This document shows, piece after piece, positions 44,336-52,682 of a stretch of DNA of 64,000 nt (positions within the stretch are counted from its first letter, which is position 1; every line of letters starts with the position of its first letter). Source of the DNA: CBDBBY01 sp965203215. GTDB taxonomy: Bacteria > Pseudomonadota > Alphaproteobacteria > Rhodobacterales > Rhodobacteraceae. The notes beneath the pieces were generated by a model. The model was not told the DNA's origin, ran no database searches, and was given only the letters and a program-made list of their open reading frames with translations. The stretch is taken from positions 2,728,001-2,792,000 of the forward strand of contig CBDBBY010000001.1 of the NCBI GenBank assembly GCA_965203215.1. Direction: 5' to 3'. A program made the position numbers and the translations under genes.

Positions 44336-45475
44336 ATGCCAAAGAGCTCGGTAATCGTCGTAGGGGGCGGCATCGTCGGCGTCATGACTGCGCTTGCGCT
44401 GCAGCGGCGCGGCGAGGCCGTGACCTTGATGGATCGTTGGGAGCCGGGACATTCCCGCGCATCTTCAACGGATTACAACCGGGTGATCCGCGCGATATCC
44501 GGACGGGACGAATTCTATACGCGCTGGGCGCGGGAAAGCCGCCTGCGATGGCTGGAGCTGCAGGCCGAGAGCGGACAGAATCTGATGTACGAATGCGGCG
44601 TTCTGATTCTTGCCTCCGGCGGGCATTGCGAATGGGAGGATGAGACTGCCGTGACCTTCGACCGGGTGGGCGTGCCCTATCACAAGTTCGGACGACGGGA
44701 AATCGAGTCGCGCTATCCGCAATTCAGGGTGCCCGACATCGAATACGCATTGTTCGAACCCGAGGCCGGAATGCTGATGGCGCATCGCTGCGTCCTGACC
44801 GGGCTGGATCTGTTCCGCCGCGCGGGCGGGACGGTGCGTCGCGGCCGCGTCGCGACGGACGGGTCGGAGCGCCCGGCACTGGACGGCAAACCGCTGGAGG
44901 CCGATCTGATCGTCATGGCGACCGGCCCTTGGATGGCCGAAATGTTTCCAAGGACGATCAAGCCGATCTCGACCGTGGTCGGAGTCAGCGTCCTTTATAC
45001 GTCGACGCCGGACGGCTCTGAAGATTTCGATATGAGCCGCATGCCCTGCTGGATCGATCACGGCCAAGGGTCGTTCGGGATGCCATCGTCCGAAGGGTCC
45101 GGGGTCAAGGCGGCAGTGGTGATTCCGGACAAGATCGATCTGGACAACGATGAAAGGCTGATCCGTCAGGAAACGCTGGGCCGCACGCGCATCTACATTC
45201 GCCACCGCTTGCCGGGGTTGGACGGGCAGAGGGTGGTGGATTCCAAGTTCAATCAGATCATCCTGACGCCCGACACGCATTTCGTCCTCGACTGGCATCC
45301 CGAACACGAAAACCTGCTGTTTGCGGGCGGCTGCTCGGGGCATCTGTTCAAGCACGCGCCGGTCTTCGCGGAATTTGCGGCAGGAGTTGGGATGAAGGAC
45401 TTCGGCACCGCCGACCGGTTCAAGATCGCCGGCCGCAAGAAACTGAGCCGGAAGGAAAGCCCCAGCGGGCGTTGA
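44336..45475 (+). CDS. FAD-dependent amine oxidoreductase (DAO/SolA-like)
   Basis: 379 residues. The N-terminal dinucleotide-binding motif VIVVGGGIVGVMTALALQRRG is followed by the sarcosine-oxidase-like RASSTDYNRVIRA. A C-terminal FAD segment, NLLFAGGCSGHLFKHAP, sits where the family has its GFSGHGFK motif. Such enzymes oxidise secondary amines or N-alkyl amino acids to imines, which hydrolyse to aldehydes. Transcribed divergently from the synthetase, it parallels PuuB beside PuuA. The aldehyde made could be the substrate of the shell-associated dehydrogenase. Confidence 0.85.
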   Translation: MPKSSVIVVGGGIVGVMTALALQRRGEAVTLMDRWEPGHSRASSTDYNRVIRAISGRDEFYTRWARESRLRWLELQAESGQNLMYECGVLILASGGHCEWEDETAVTFDRVGVPYHKFGRREIESRYPQFRVPDIEYALFEPEAGMLMAHRCVLTGLDLFRRAGGTVRRGRVATDGSERPALDGKPLEADLIVMATGPWMAEMFPRTIKPISTVVGVSVLYTSTPDGSEDFDMSRMPCWIDHGQGSFGMPSSEGSGVKAAVVIPDKIDLDNDERLIRQETLGRTRIYIRHRLPGLDGQRVVDSKFNQIILTPDTHFVLDWHPEHENLLFAGGCSGHLFKHAPVFAEFAAGVGMKDFGTADRFKIAGRKKLSRKESPSGR

Positions 45476-45519
45476 TTGGCGGACATGGCAAGATCGGCGG
45501 CCTCGGACCGTCCGAGCGC

Positions 45520-46215
45520 TCATTTGCCGCTGTAAGTCCCGCGAAACAGTTCGACCGCTTCGGACGCGGCCAGATCCCCGGGCACGCGCGCCGTTTCAAG
45601 CGAAGCCAACGCCTCATCCGCTTCGGACGCGGCCAGAAAGACACCGCGTCCGCGTACGAACAGTTCGCGCAGATGATCTGCGCGATATTCCGGGTGAAAC
45701 TGCACGGACCGCGCCGGAAAGCCGTAATCCAAAGCGCCAATCGGGCAGTGGCCGGCGGAACCCGTCACGCATGCTGAAGGCGGGACATCGGTCACCTGGT
45801 CCTGATGCCAGACATAGGCGTCGACGCGGGCGCCGCCGAATTCGAAGGGCCGAACGCCGACGACATTGCCGATTTCCGCCTTGGCCGCCTTGCCGCCATA
45901 AACATCGGCCATGATCTGATGGCCGAAACAGATGCCGAAGACCGGCTTGCGCCGATTTCTGCAGTCTTCAAGGAATTCGCGCAGCGGCTGCATCCATTCG
46001 GTGTCGTCATAGACCCCGAATTCGGACCCTCCGACGATGACGCCGTCGAAATCCTCAAAATCCGGCAGCGCCGCACCGTCCGCTAAGTCAGCAACAGAGA
46101 ACTCCGCCTGCGGCAGATGCGGCTCGATCCAGTTGCGGATCTGCTGCGCAGCGCGCGGCAGACCCTCCAACAGCGGCAAGGGATGGCCGGTCAATCCGAG
46201 AAGCGCGATCCTCAC
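45520..46215 (-). CDS. Class I glutamine amidotransferase-like hydrolase (possible gamma-glutamyl hydrolase)
   Basis: 231 residues from a GTG at 46215 (VRIALLGLTGHPLPLLEGL) that overlaps the preceding stop (GTGA). The triad is visible as GICFGHQIMADVYGG (Cys) and VQFHPEYRAD (His, Glu). In putrescine-type gamma-glutamyl pathways a class I amidotransferase (PuuD) removes glutamate at the end; this protein could do that here, though its motif is closer to GMP-synthase-type GATases. It is the last gene of the GlxBCD-like operon and converges on the oxidase gene. Confidence 0.78.
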   Translation of the reverse strand: MRIALLGLTGHPLPLLEGLPRAAQQIRNWIEPHLPQAEFSVADLADGAALPDFEDFDGVIVGGSEFGVYDDTEWMQPLREFLEDCRNRRKPVFGICFGHQIMADVYGGKAAKAEIGNVVGVRPFEFGGARVDAYVWHQDQVTDVPPSACVTGSAGHCPIGALDYGFPARSVQFHPEYRADHLRELFVRGRGVFLAASEADEALASLETARVPGDLAASEAVELFRGTYSGK

Positions 46216-47636
46216 CAGTCGAATGCCCGGTCGATGCCAGCCATCTTGACGCCGGTAAAGGCCGAAGCCTCGAAACTGAGCGCGCGCAGATCTTCGGTCT
46301 CCAGATTGCGGACCGACGACTTCCCGCAAGCCTTGGCCAGCGCCGTGATTTCCATCGTCATGGCGGTCAGGTAGCGGGCGATGCGTTCAGCGCCTGCATT
46401 TGGGTTCATCCGCGTCTCAAGATCCGGATCCTGCGTCGCGATGCCGACCGGGCAAAGGCCTGTATGGCAATGATGGCAAGCGCCCGGCGATGTGCCCAAG
46501 GATTTGTAATCTTCAATATACCGCGGACTGTTGCACCCCAGCGCGATCATCGCCGCATTGCCTATCATCACCGCATCGGCGCCCAAAGCCAGGCATTTCG
46601 CCGCGTCGACGCCGGAACGGATGCCGCCCGCAGCCACCAAGGAGACTTTGTCGGTCATGCCGCAGTCATCGAGTGCCTCGCGCGAGGCGCGAATTGCGCT
46701 CATCGTCGGAATGCCGGTATGGTTCAGCAGAAGCTCGGGCGAGGCTCCGGTGCCGCCTTCGGCCCCGTCGACCACCACGACGTCCGCGCCCGCCTTGGCC
46801 GCAATTGCCACGTCGAACCGCGGACGGGTCGCTCCCATTTTGACGAAGATCGGCACCTGATAATTCGTTGCGATCCGCAATTCCTCGATCTTGACCGCCA
46901 GATCGTCGGCGCCAAGGAAATCGGGATGCCGGATGGTGGATCGCTGGTCCACGCCTTCGGGCAGGGTCCGCATCTTGCTGACGCGCTCGCTGACCTTCAT
47001 GCCCAGCAGCAGACCGCCGGTTCCCGGCTTGGCCCCCTGCCCCACCACAAGCTCCAGCGCGTCCGCGCGGCGCAGGTGGTCCAGATCCACGCCGTAGCGG
47101 GCCGGCGACATTTGATAGAGCAGCCGCTGGGAGGCTTCGCGCTCCTCTTCCAGCATGCCGCCTTCGCCCGTGCAGGTCATGGTGCCCACTTTCGAGGCTC
47201 CGTACCCCAGCGAAGCCTTGGCCGGTGCCGACAGCGCGCCAAATGACATGGATGCTATGTAAATCGGGATCTTCAGTTCCAGCGGGCGTTCCACCAAACC
47301 GCGCCCCTCGCCCAGGACAGTGACAGTGTCGCAGCTCTCGCGATAACCTTCCAAAGGCAGACGGGTCATCGTCGCCGGAACGAACGTGAGGTCGTCAAAG
47401 GTCGGCAGCTGCTTGTTGAACGTATTGTATCCGCGCACCTGGTAGCGCCCAAGTTGCGCCAACGCGTGCACTTCGGATATCGCCTCGGGCGTCCAACGGG
47501 TCGATCCGCCCTCATCATACGAAGATGGCACCCCGGCTGGTCGGCCTTCAATCGCGCCCGCATCGCGGAACCGGATCTCTTCCTCCGAAGCTACCTCAAA
47601 TGGATAGTCATAGGGTTTACTCAGATCATGAGCCAT
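46212..47636 (-). CDS. glxD: FMN-binding glutamate-synthase-like subunit (GlxD/MgsC type)
   Basis: 474 residues. This is the FMN and iron-sulfur part of a split glutamate synthase. Visible are IYIASMSFGALSAPAKASLGYGA, VVVDGAEGGTGASPELLLNHTGIP, LVAAGGIRSGVDAAKCLALGADAV and the 3Fe-4S cysteines in CHHCHTGLCPVG. In the N-methylglutamate pathway the homologous complex makes N-methylglutamate from glutamate and an amine. The gene starts inside the GlxC-like gene by 16 bases. In this cluster it could transfer or recapture the amino group. Confidence 0.87.
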   Translation of the reverse strand: MAHDLSKPYDYPFEVASEEEIRFRDAGAIEGRPAGVPSSYDEGGSTRWTPEAISEVHALAQLGRYQVRGYNTFNKQLPTFDDLTFVPATMTRLPLEGYRESCDTVTVLGEGRGLVERPLELKIPIYIASMSFGALSAPAKASLGYGASKVGTMTCTGEGGMLEEEREASQRLLYQMSPARYGVDLDHLRRADALELVVGQGAKPGTGGLLLGMKVSERVSKMRTLPEGVDQRSTIRHPDFLGADDLAVKIEELRIATNYQVPIFVKMGATRPRFDVAIAAKAGADVVVVDGAEGGTGASPELLLNHTGIPTMSAIRASREALDDCGMTDKVSLVAAGGIRSGVDAAKCLALGADAVMIGNAAMIALGCNSPRYIEDYKSLGTSPGACHHCHTGLCPVGIATQDPDLETRMNPNAGAERIARYLTAMTMEITALAKACGKSSVRNLETEDLRALSFEASAFTGVKMAGIDRAFDW

Positions 47637-48334
47637 GCGCTTGCGTCCCTGCTTTCAAAATACCAAAGGCGCTGGCCCGAAACCATCTTGCGCCAGTTCC
47701 GCGAGCTGTCGACCAGCCCGAGTGGATCAAGGATCGCATCAACTTCCGCCACTTCCTCGGCGGCGGGCTCGGAAACATCGACATCCACGCCCAGACTTTC
47801 GATCTCGCCGGCGACCCAGACTTCGCCTTCCCACAAGGCATCGGCACAGGACCCGCCCGCCCCGCCAAGTGCGATGATCCGCCCGGAATGTGCCATGAAG
47901 CCCGACTGATAGCCGATCTTGCCTTCAACCACTATGTTGCCTCCCTTCATGGCAACACCGACGCGCGGCCCCGCATCGCCTTTGACGTGGATTGTGCCGC
48001 CGATCATCGCGGCGCCGCAGGACATGCCCGCATAACCGCCCACGGTGATATGGCCCGTGGCCATCCCTTCGCCCACGGCCCAGCCGCAGTTGCGCTCGAT
48101 GGTGACGTTGGCGCCGGTATTCAGCCCGCTGCAGTAGTAACCCACCGACCCTTCAAAGGTGATGTCCACATTGTCCGGCAGACCTACGCCGAGGTTGTGC
48201 CGCGAAAGCGTATCGACCACGCGGATCGGCCGTCCGCGGGCGCATGCGGCCATGATTTCCCGGTTCACGTCACGAATGTGACGCTTGCCGACCTCGATGA
48301 CGATCTCGTCCATCTGTCTTGCCTGCTCTCTCAT
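47621..48334 (-). CDS. glxC: GXGXG-repeat glutamate-synthase-like subunit (GlxC/MgsB type)
   Basis: 237 residues from ATG 48334, overlapping the GlxB stop (ATGA). The protein is a beta-helix of GxxxG-rich repeats: GYYCSGLNTGANVTIERNCG, GYAGMSCGAAMIGGTIHVKG and GKIGYQSGFMAHSGRIIALG. It corresponds to the C-terminal domain of glutamate synthase and structurally links the amidotransferase and FMN subunits. Confidence 0.87.
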   Translation of the reverse strand: MREQARQMDEIVIEVGKRHIRDVNREIMAACARGRPIRVVDTLSRHNLGVGLPDNVDITFEGSVGYYCSGLNTGANVTIERNCGWAVGEGMATGHITVGGYAGMSCGAAMIGGTIHVKGDAGPRVGVAMKGGNIVVEGKIGYQSGFMAHSGRIIALGGAGGSCADALWEGEVWVAGEIESLGVDVDVSEPAAEEVAEVDAILDPLGLVDSSRNWRKMVSGQRLWYFESRDASAWLMI

Positions 48335-49275
48335 GCCGCCAGACGCTGGTTCCCGACGCTCCAGATGCCTGTCAGCGAAGGTCCGTCGTAATTGATCACG
48401 TCGCATTCTTCGGTCATCACTCGACGCACCGCCTGCTCCTCGGTGGCAGCCGCCAAGTCGCCGCTTCGATCAACCGCGACCAGCGGCTTCATCGCGAAAC
48501 GATCTTTGGCAAAACCGATCCCGTCCCGGGTTGCGATCATATAGGTGAAAACCCCGTCGATGGACGGGATCGATTTCTTCAGCGCCTGCTCCATCGTCAA
48601 GCCCGCCTTCATCTGATCGCTGACCCAGACGGCAATCAATTCGCTGTCATTTTCGGTCAGAAAGCGATAGCCCATGCGGCTCAGCCTGTCGCGCCAGGTG
48701 AAATAGTCGGTGATCTGCCCGTTATGCACGATCGCCACATCGGGAAAGGGCCGCGCCCAGAACGGATGCGAAGCGTTGGGCAAAACCGAGCTTTCGGTTG
48801 CCAGCCGGGCATGGCCCAACCCGTGCGTTCCGACTATGTCGCGCACTCCGTGCTTCACTGCCACGGCCTCAGCTCCGCCGACGTCCTTGATGATCTCAAG
48901 GCTGCGGCCGCACGACTGCACCTCCATGCGCTCCGCCAGTTCATCGGCGTCCCGCACCCATGCCTGCAAATCGGCAGGATCGGAGATTTCCATTCGAAAG
49001 CAATAATGCCGGTTCTCATCCGCAATGATTTCCGGGTCGGCCAGCAAACCGGACCCGTGCGCTTTCAACACGGTCTCGAACGCATCCAGATCGTCATCCT
49101 GCCGAGATTTATCGAACCCCATCCCGCGCAGAACGTATCCGGTTTCACGAAGCGGACCGTAGACCGCAAATCCGGTACTGTCCGCACCGCGGTGCTCCTG
49201 CGCATCCATCAGTTCAACCAGGTCCGCCCCGACTTGTCCGGGCGCGGCGAGGATCCTTCCAGCGATTCCACACAT
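48331..49275 (-). CDS. glxB: Class II glutamine amidotransferase subunit (GlxB/MgsA type)
   Basis: 314 residues. An N-terminal nucleophile Cys follows Met (MCGIAGRIL), with AQEHRGADSTGFAVYG, GHARLATESSVLPNASHPF and VAIVHNGQITDY, all class II amidotransferase hallmarks. It releases ammonia or an amine from an amide donor, which might be the gamma-glutamyl amide made by the synthetase-like enzyme. It is the first gene of the leftward GlxBCD operon, whose promoter holds the strongest GntR palindrome. Confidence 0.88.
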   Translation of the reverse strand: MCGIAGRILAAPGQVGADLVELMDAQEHRGADSTGFAVYGPLRETGYVLRGMGFDKSRQDDDLDAFETVLKAHGSGLLADPEIIADENRHYCFRMEISDPADLQAWVRDADELAERMEVQSCGRSLEIIKDVGGAEAVAVKHGVRDIVGTHGLGHARLATESSVLPNASHPFWARPFPDVAIVHNGQITDYFTWRDRLSRMGYRFLTENDSELIAVWVSDQMKAGLTMEQALKKSIPSIDGVFTYMIATRDGIGFAKDRFAMKPLVAVDRSGDLAAATEEQAVRRVMTEECDVINYDGPSLTGIWSVGNQRLAA

Positions 49276-49297
49276 GAAGATCTCCCTGTTCCATTAA

Positions 49298-49318
49298 TAC
49301 TGTATACAGTATACAGTA
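49298..49318. promoter_or_regulatory. GntR operator between glxB operon and its regulator
   Basis: The perfect 14-bp palindrome TACTGTATACAGTA (49298-49311) is followed by an overlapping second half-site (TATACAGTACAC). A further related word, ATACAGGATTCATG at 49367-49380, differs by one base from 44290-44303 and lies 23 bases ahead of the regulator gene, suggesting autoregulation. Confidence 0.85.
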
Positions 49319-49403
49319 CACGAACAATAGCAAGCCCATTCACCTTGGCAGAAGTCGTATTTTTGAATACAGGATTCATGATCCGTGGAAAGCGAGGCTC
49401 CGA

Positions 49404-50075
49404 TTGGCTCTGAAACAAATTAAAACACAGCGCAGACGGCTGGCGGACGAGGTCTACGACCAGCTGGTCGAAGCGATCATGAGCCGCGAGATTTCCGCCG
49501 AAGACCGGCTGGTTCAGGAAAGGCTGGCGGCAGAACTCAACATCAGCCGCACCCCGGTGCGCGAGGCCCTGATGCGTCTGGAAACCGAAGGCGTTCTGGA
49601 GATTGCGGCCAGCGGCGGCTTCCGGCTGGCTCGCCTGGACCAGAGCGAAGTCCGGCAATTGTATCAGGCTCGCGCGGCAATCGAAGGCCAAGCCGCGCGC
49701 ATTCTCGCCGCCCAAGCAAACCCTCAGGTTCTGGACCGGCTGCGCGACTTGATTCGTCGCAACGAAAACCTGACCACACCCTCTACCCGGGACTATTTCG
49801 TTGCCAATCGATGCATTCATCGTGCCTTCATGGTCGAAGCGGGGAACAAGTTTCTTCTGGACATGTTCGACACGATCTGGGGCAATGCGATGGCCTTTCA
49901 CCTGTTTTCGGCGATCGAAAACGTCAACATCTCAAAATCGCTGGGCGACCACCTGACGCTTGTCGACGCCATTGCGACAGGCGATGTGACGGTGGCTCTG
50001 GAGACCTTCACCGCCCACATACAAGCGGGCTTCGAACTGCAGATGGAAGGGCTGAAAGAAGTCGAACAAGTATGA
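49404..50075 (+). CDS. GntR-family regulator (FCD subfamily)
   Basis: 223 residues from a TTG start (LALKQIKTQRRRLADEVYDQ), with GAGG upstream. The winged helix-turn-helix runs through about residue 75 (ISAEDRLVQERLAAELNISRTPVREALMRLETEG). The FCD ligand-binding domain follows, with metal-site-like residues (DYFVANRCIHRAFM, DHLTLVDAIATGD). It is divergent from the glxB operon with shared operator sites. I infer that it senses the cluster's substrate or an intermediate and controls at least three promoters. Confidence 0.92.
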   Translation: MALKQIKTQRRRLADEVYDQLVEAIMSREISAEDRLVQERLAAELNISRTPVREALMRLETEGVLEIAASGGFRLARLDQSEVRQLYQARAAIEGQAARILAAQANPQVLDRLRDLIRRNENLTTPSTRDYFVANRCIHRAFMVEAGNKFLLDMFDTIWGNAMAFHLFSAIENVNISKSLGDHLTLVDAIATGDVTVALETFTAHIQAGFELQMEGLKEVEQV

Positions 50076-50215
50076 ACTGCCGTTCAGAATTCGTAGTCGG
50101 ACATGCGATGCAACCGTGTATGCCACCAAAGTTTGCCGGGCCTTCGCCAATGAACTGATTTGTCAATAAGCACCAAAAGTGTACTGCCCTAACGAGGAGG
50201 CGCTTTCTGGTGTGA

Positions 50216-50243
50216 GCGGGCGGCCAAAGGCCGATCATGTGGA
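50216..50243 (+). repeat. 28-bp repeat in the leader of the ParA-linked unit (copy 1)
   Basis: GCGGGCGGCCAAAGGCCGAT followed by CATGTGGA matches 55885-55912 at 26 of 28 positions, and a T-run follows in both. GGCCAAAGGCC can fold into a small hairpin. The GTG start of the next gene is just downstream. Confidence 0.7.
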
Positions 50244-50255
50244 CTTTTTGGAGAA

Positions 50256-50849
50256 GTGGCTGTGGCGGAGCAAGATCGGAACAACGACCAGAACATCTAC
50301 GAAGTTGTGGACAAGATTATCCAAAATCTCCTTCCGCTCGATCCATATAGTCGACTGCGGGTGTATCGAACCATTGGGACTTTTTTCGGGTTTGAGGCAT
50401 CATTCCCCAAAGTTGATCAAAAAGTGGACAATCGAACTTCTGCAAATATTTCTCGAGAACCGATATTTTCGAGCCCTGAGGAGCCAACACCCAAGGAATT
50501 CCTGCTCCAAAAACAACCGAAAACTGACGTCGAGCGTGTTGCTTGCCTTGCATACTACTTAGCCCGCTACAGAAAAATCGAAGCACTCAAGACCATCGAT
50601 ATAAGCAAGCTGAACACGGAAGCGGCCCAGACCAAGCTGACCAACGCTTCCAACACCGTCAACGACGCCGTTAAAGCCGGGTTCCTTGCAGCAGCGAACA
50701 AAGCTATGAGACGACTGTCCGCACAAGGAGAGCAATACGTCGAAGCTCTGCCTGACCGTGACGCCGCAAAGACGGTTAAGCCAAAACCGTCGAAAAGGTC
50801 GCGCAGGAGAAACCTCGGTGACCGAATGGAAATCGGTCGCGAACATTAG
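50256..50849 (+). CDS. Unknown protein in a two-gene unit with a ParA-like ATPase
   Basis: About 195 residues from GTG 50256 or 50262 (the second has better spacing from GGAGAAG). I do not recognise the family. The middle part reads DVERVACLAYYLARYRKIEALKTIDISKLN, then a predicted helical Ala-rich section (TVNDAVKAGFLAAANKAMRRL). The C-terminal tail is strongly basic (KPKPSKRSRRRNLGDRM), which could bind DNA or RNA. It ends in TAG, 16 bases before the ParA-like gene. AT-rich composition compared with both neighbours suggests transfer. A DNA-binding partner for the ATPase, in the manner of ParB or an adaptor, is one possibility. Confidence 0.6.
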   Translation: MAVAEQDRNNDQNIYEVVDKIIQNLLPLDPYSRLRVYRTIGTFFGFEASFPKVDQKVDNRTSANISREPIFSSPEEPTPKEFLLQKQPKTDVERVACLAYYLARYRKIEALKTIDISKLNTEAAQTKLTNASNTVNDAVKAGFLAAANKAMRRLSAQGEQYVEALPDRDAAKTVKPKPSKRSRRRNLGDRMEIGREH

Positions 50850-50865
50850 GAACAGACCAAGCTAA

Positions 50866-51882
50866 ATGAATAATCCAGTCCACATCACTATTTATAACCA
50901 CAAGGGCGGTGTCGGAAAAACCACGATCACGGCGAATATTGCGTTTGCGCTTTCGTCGTTGGGGAAAAAAGTTCTTTTGGTCGATAGTGACCCCCAATGC
51001 AACTTAACGTCGTATCTTCTTGCGGACGATATTGTTGATGATCTTCTGAACCACTCCAATGGTCGAGACGGTAAAACCATCTGGAGCGCTGTCCGGCCCG
51101 TTATCGAAAATACAGGATCTGTTCGTCTGGTAGGTCCAATAAGGATCGGAGACGATATTGCTTTGCTTCCGGGTGACATTAGGCTCTTCGAGTTTGAGGA
51201 ATTTCTGGGAAATGCATGGGCCGACGGATTCAAGAGGCGCATACCCGCTTTGCGGGCCATTTCATCAATCAACTATCTGATTTCCAGTTTGAGCCGACAG
51301 AGCGATTTTGATTTCGTATTTTATGATACCGGTCCTAATATAGGTCCTCTAAACCGCGTGCTATTGCTAGGAAGCGATTTTTTCATAGTGCCGGTGGCCT
51401 GCGATTTGTTTTCCACAAGGGCGCTATCGACGCTCGGCCAATCCATCAAGAAGTGGATTATCGAAGCAGAGACAATCAACGCTATTGCACCTGATGATGC
51501 AATGATACCAAACGGGAGGCCGAAATTCCTCGGCTACATACACCAGCGATTCCGTATGTACGGTCGAAAAACGACAAGACAGGCCGATTCATATCGCAGT
51601 AGAATCAGGAGCCGTATTTACAATGACATTTCTTCGGTGCTGCGTGAGGTCGACAGTGAACTCGCACCTGCGTATCCGCAAAATCCTTTGATCGGAAATA
51701 TTCAGAATTTTGCGCCGCTTGCCCAAGCGGCCCAACACGAGGGCGTATCCTTTTGGAACTGTTCAGCTCCCGGCAATAATGATTGCCTAAAATTGCAAGC
51801 AAAAGAATCATTCTTTCAAATTGCTAAGCATATTTTGCATACGGCTGGTGATCGGAGAAGTTCTGATTTTATCCAAAACTAA
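50866..51882 (+). CDS. ParA/MinD-like P-loop ATPase
   Basis: 338 residues. The deviant Walker A motif KGGVGKTT lies near residue 13, with LVDSDPQCNLTSYLL (A') and FDFVFYDTGPNIGPLNRVLL (Walker B region). The central insert GRKTTRQADSYRSRIRSRIYN is basic and unusual for plasmid ParA. No plasmid replication gene or ParB is near. It is the second gene of a unit with the unknown upstream protein. Such isolated ParA-like units are found in genomic islands and some defence loci; the function here is not known. A hairpin terminator follows. Confidence 0.88.
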   Translation: MNNPVHITIYNHKGGVGKTTITANIAFALSSLGKKVLLVDSDPQCNLTSYLLADDIVDDLLNHSNGRDGKTIWSAVRPVIENTGSVRLVGPIRIGDDIALLPGDIRLFEFEEFLGNAWADGFKRRIPALRAISSINYLISSLSRQSDFDFVFYDTGPNIGPLNRVLLLGSDFFIVPVACDLFSTRALSTLGQSIKKWIIEAETINAIAPDDAMIPNGRPKFLGYIHQRFRMYGRKTTRQADSYRSRIRSRIYNDISSVLREVDSELAPAYPQNPLIGNIQNFAPLAQAAQHEGVSFWNCSAPGNNDCLKLQAKESFFQIAKHILHTAGDRRSSDFIQN

Positions 51883-51885
51883 CCG

Positions 51886-51905
51886 TCGCCTCGCAAATGA
51901 GGCGA
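51886..51905 (+). terminator. Hairpin after the ParA-like gene
   Basis: TCGCCTC and GAGGCGA form a 7-bp stem around a 6-base loop, four bases past the stop, followed by a modest T-rich stretch (AAGTATTTTGTG). Confidence 0.55.
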
Positions 51906-52622
51906 TCAAGTATTTTGTGAATGATCGACATCTGTTCGAACTATTAGCCCGGTTGCTCATAGCCTAGCAGCCCTTACACCCACTTGATTCCGATTTTCCG
52001 GAAGAAAATGAATGCATGATAATGAAGGGTTCGAAAGCATGTCGTTTAGACATGGGGTATAAAATTTTTTAGCCGTGTTGGTGGCGAAGCGGCTTAGGGA
52101 AGCACCATGTACACGACAGTACATTATGGTATAGTGGCCGCCCAGCGAAAAAGGATCACCAGCGAGCTTCAGGTTTGATCCTTGACGGATGAATTGTTGG
52201 GAGAAATTTCACAGAGAGTCAACTACCCAGGGGAATCGCCGAGTGAGGCGTGTCAGGATCAACCGATGATACTGGCAAGAATGACGCCCGGCTGCGGACG
52301 CATTGTGGATTCCATTTTCAAAGCGCACCACAAAACTGGTGAATAGTGAAAGTGGCTATTCTCCGAGGGTGGCTTGGCCGAAGTTGATCTCGACCTACAA
52401 CGGATCATGCCCCGCCTCGGCGATGTTCCGGGTGGAAACCACGCCGGGCCGTGGCGGGGTCTCGCTGAAATCGGCCCCTTACCGACGGAACGGCGGCGCG
52501 CCCAGTACAATTTTTGGCCGAACGGTTGCAGCGCCGTGCTGGTTCGTCGTGCGACTCTATTGGACCGCGCTCGTCTGCGTGGGTCTGCGCACATCTATTC
52601 TGGAAGTTCGTTGACAGCGAAA
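51906..52622. other. Degraded region between the ParA unit and IS remains
   Basis: No intact gene. Around 52105-52175 the sequence resembles the promoter-proximal end of an IS (a TGTACACGACAGTACATTAT dyad followed by an AAAAGGATCACCAGC word), but I cannot assign the family. Frames across 52260-52620 are not convincing proteins. Confidence 0.3.
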
Positions 52623-52682
52623 CTAGTGGCTTGTCCGAATCATTTGGAACCCTCTTTGTCGGGCGGCGATCAGCCGATCCGG
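52623..52682. repeat. 60-bp IS630 end fragment, identical to 56576-56635
   Basis: The 60 bases beginning CTAGTGGCTTGTCCGAATCA and ending GCCGATCCGG are identical to the left end of the IS630 element at 56576. Here they abut the Tn5-like relic rather than an IS630 gene, so this is a stranded end. Confidence 0.9.

Noticed and set aside
50866..51882. Plasmid partition locus or integrated plasmid
   Set aside because: No replication initiator, ParB or centromere-like repeat array was seen nearby; only the ATPase resembles a partition protein.
52105..52175. An IS terminus or promoter dyad near TGTACACGACAGTACATTAT
   Set aside because: No matching partner end, transposase or target duplication could be found, so I did not call an element.
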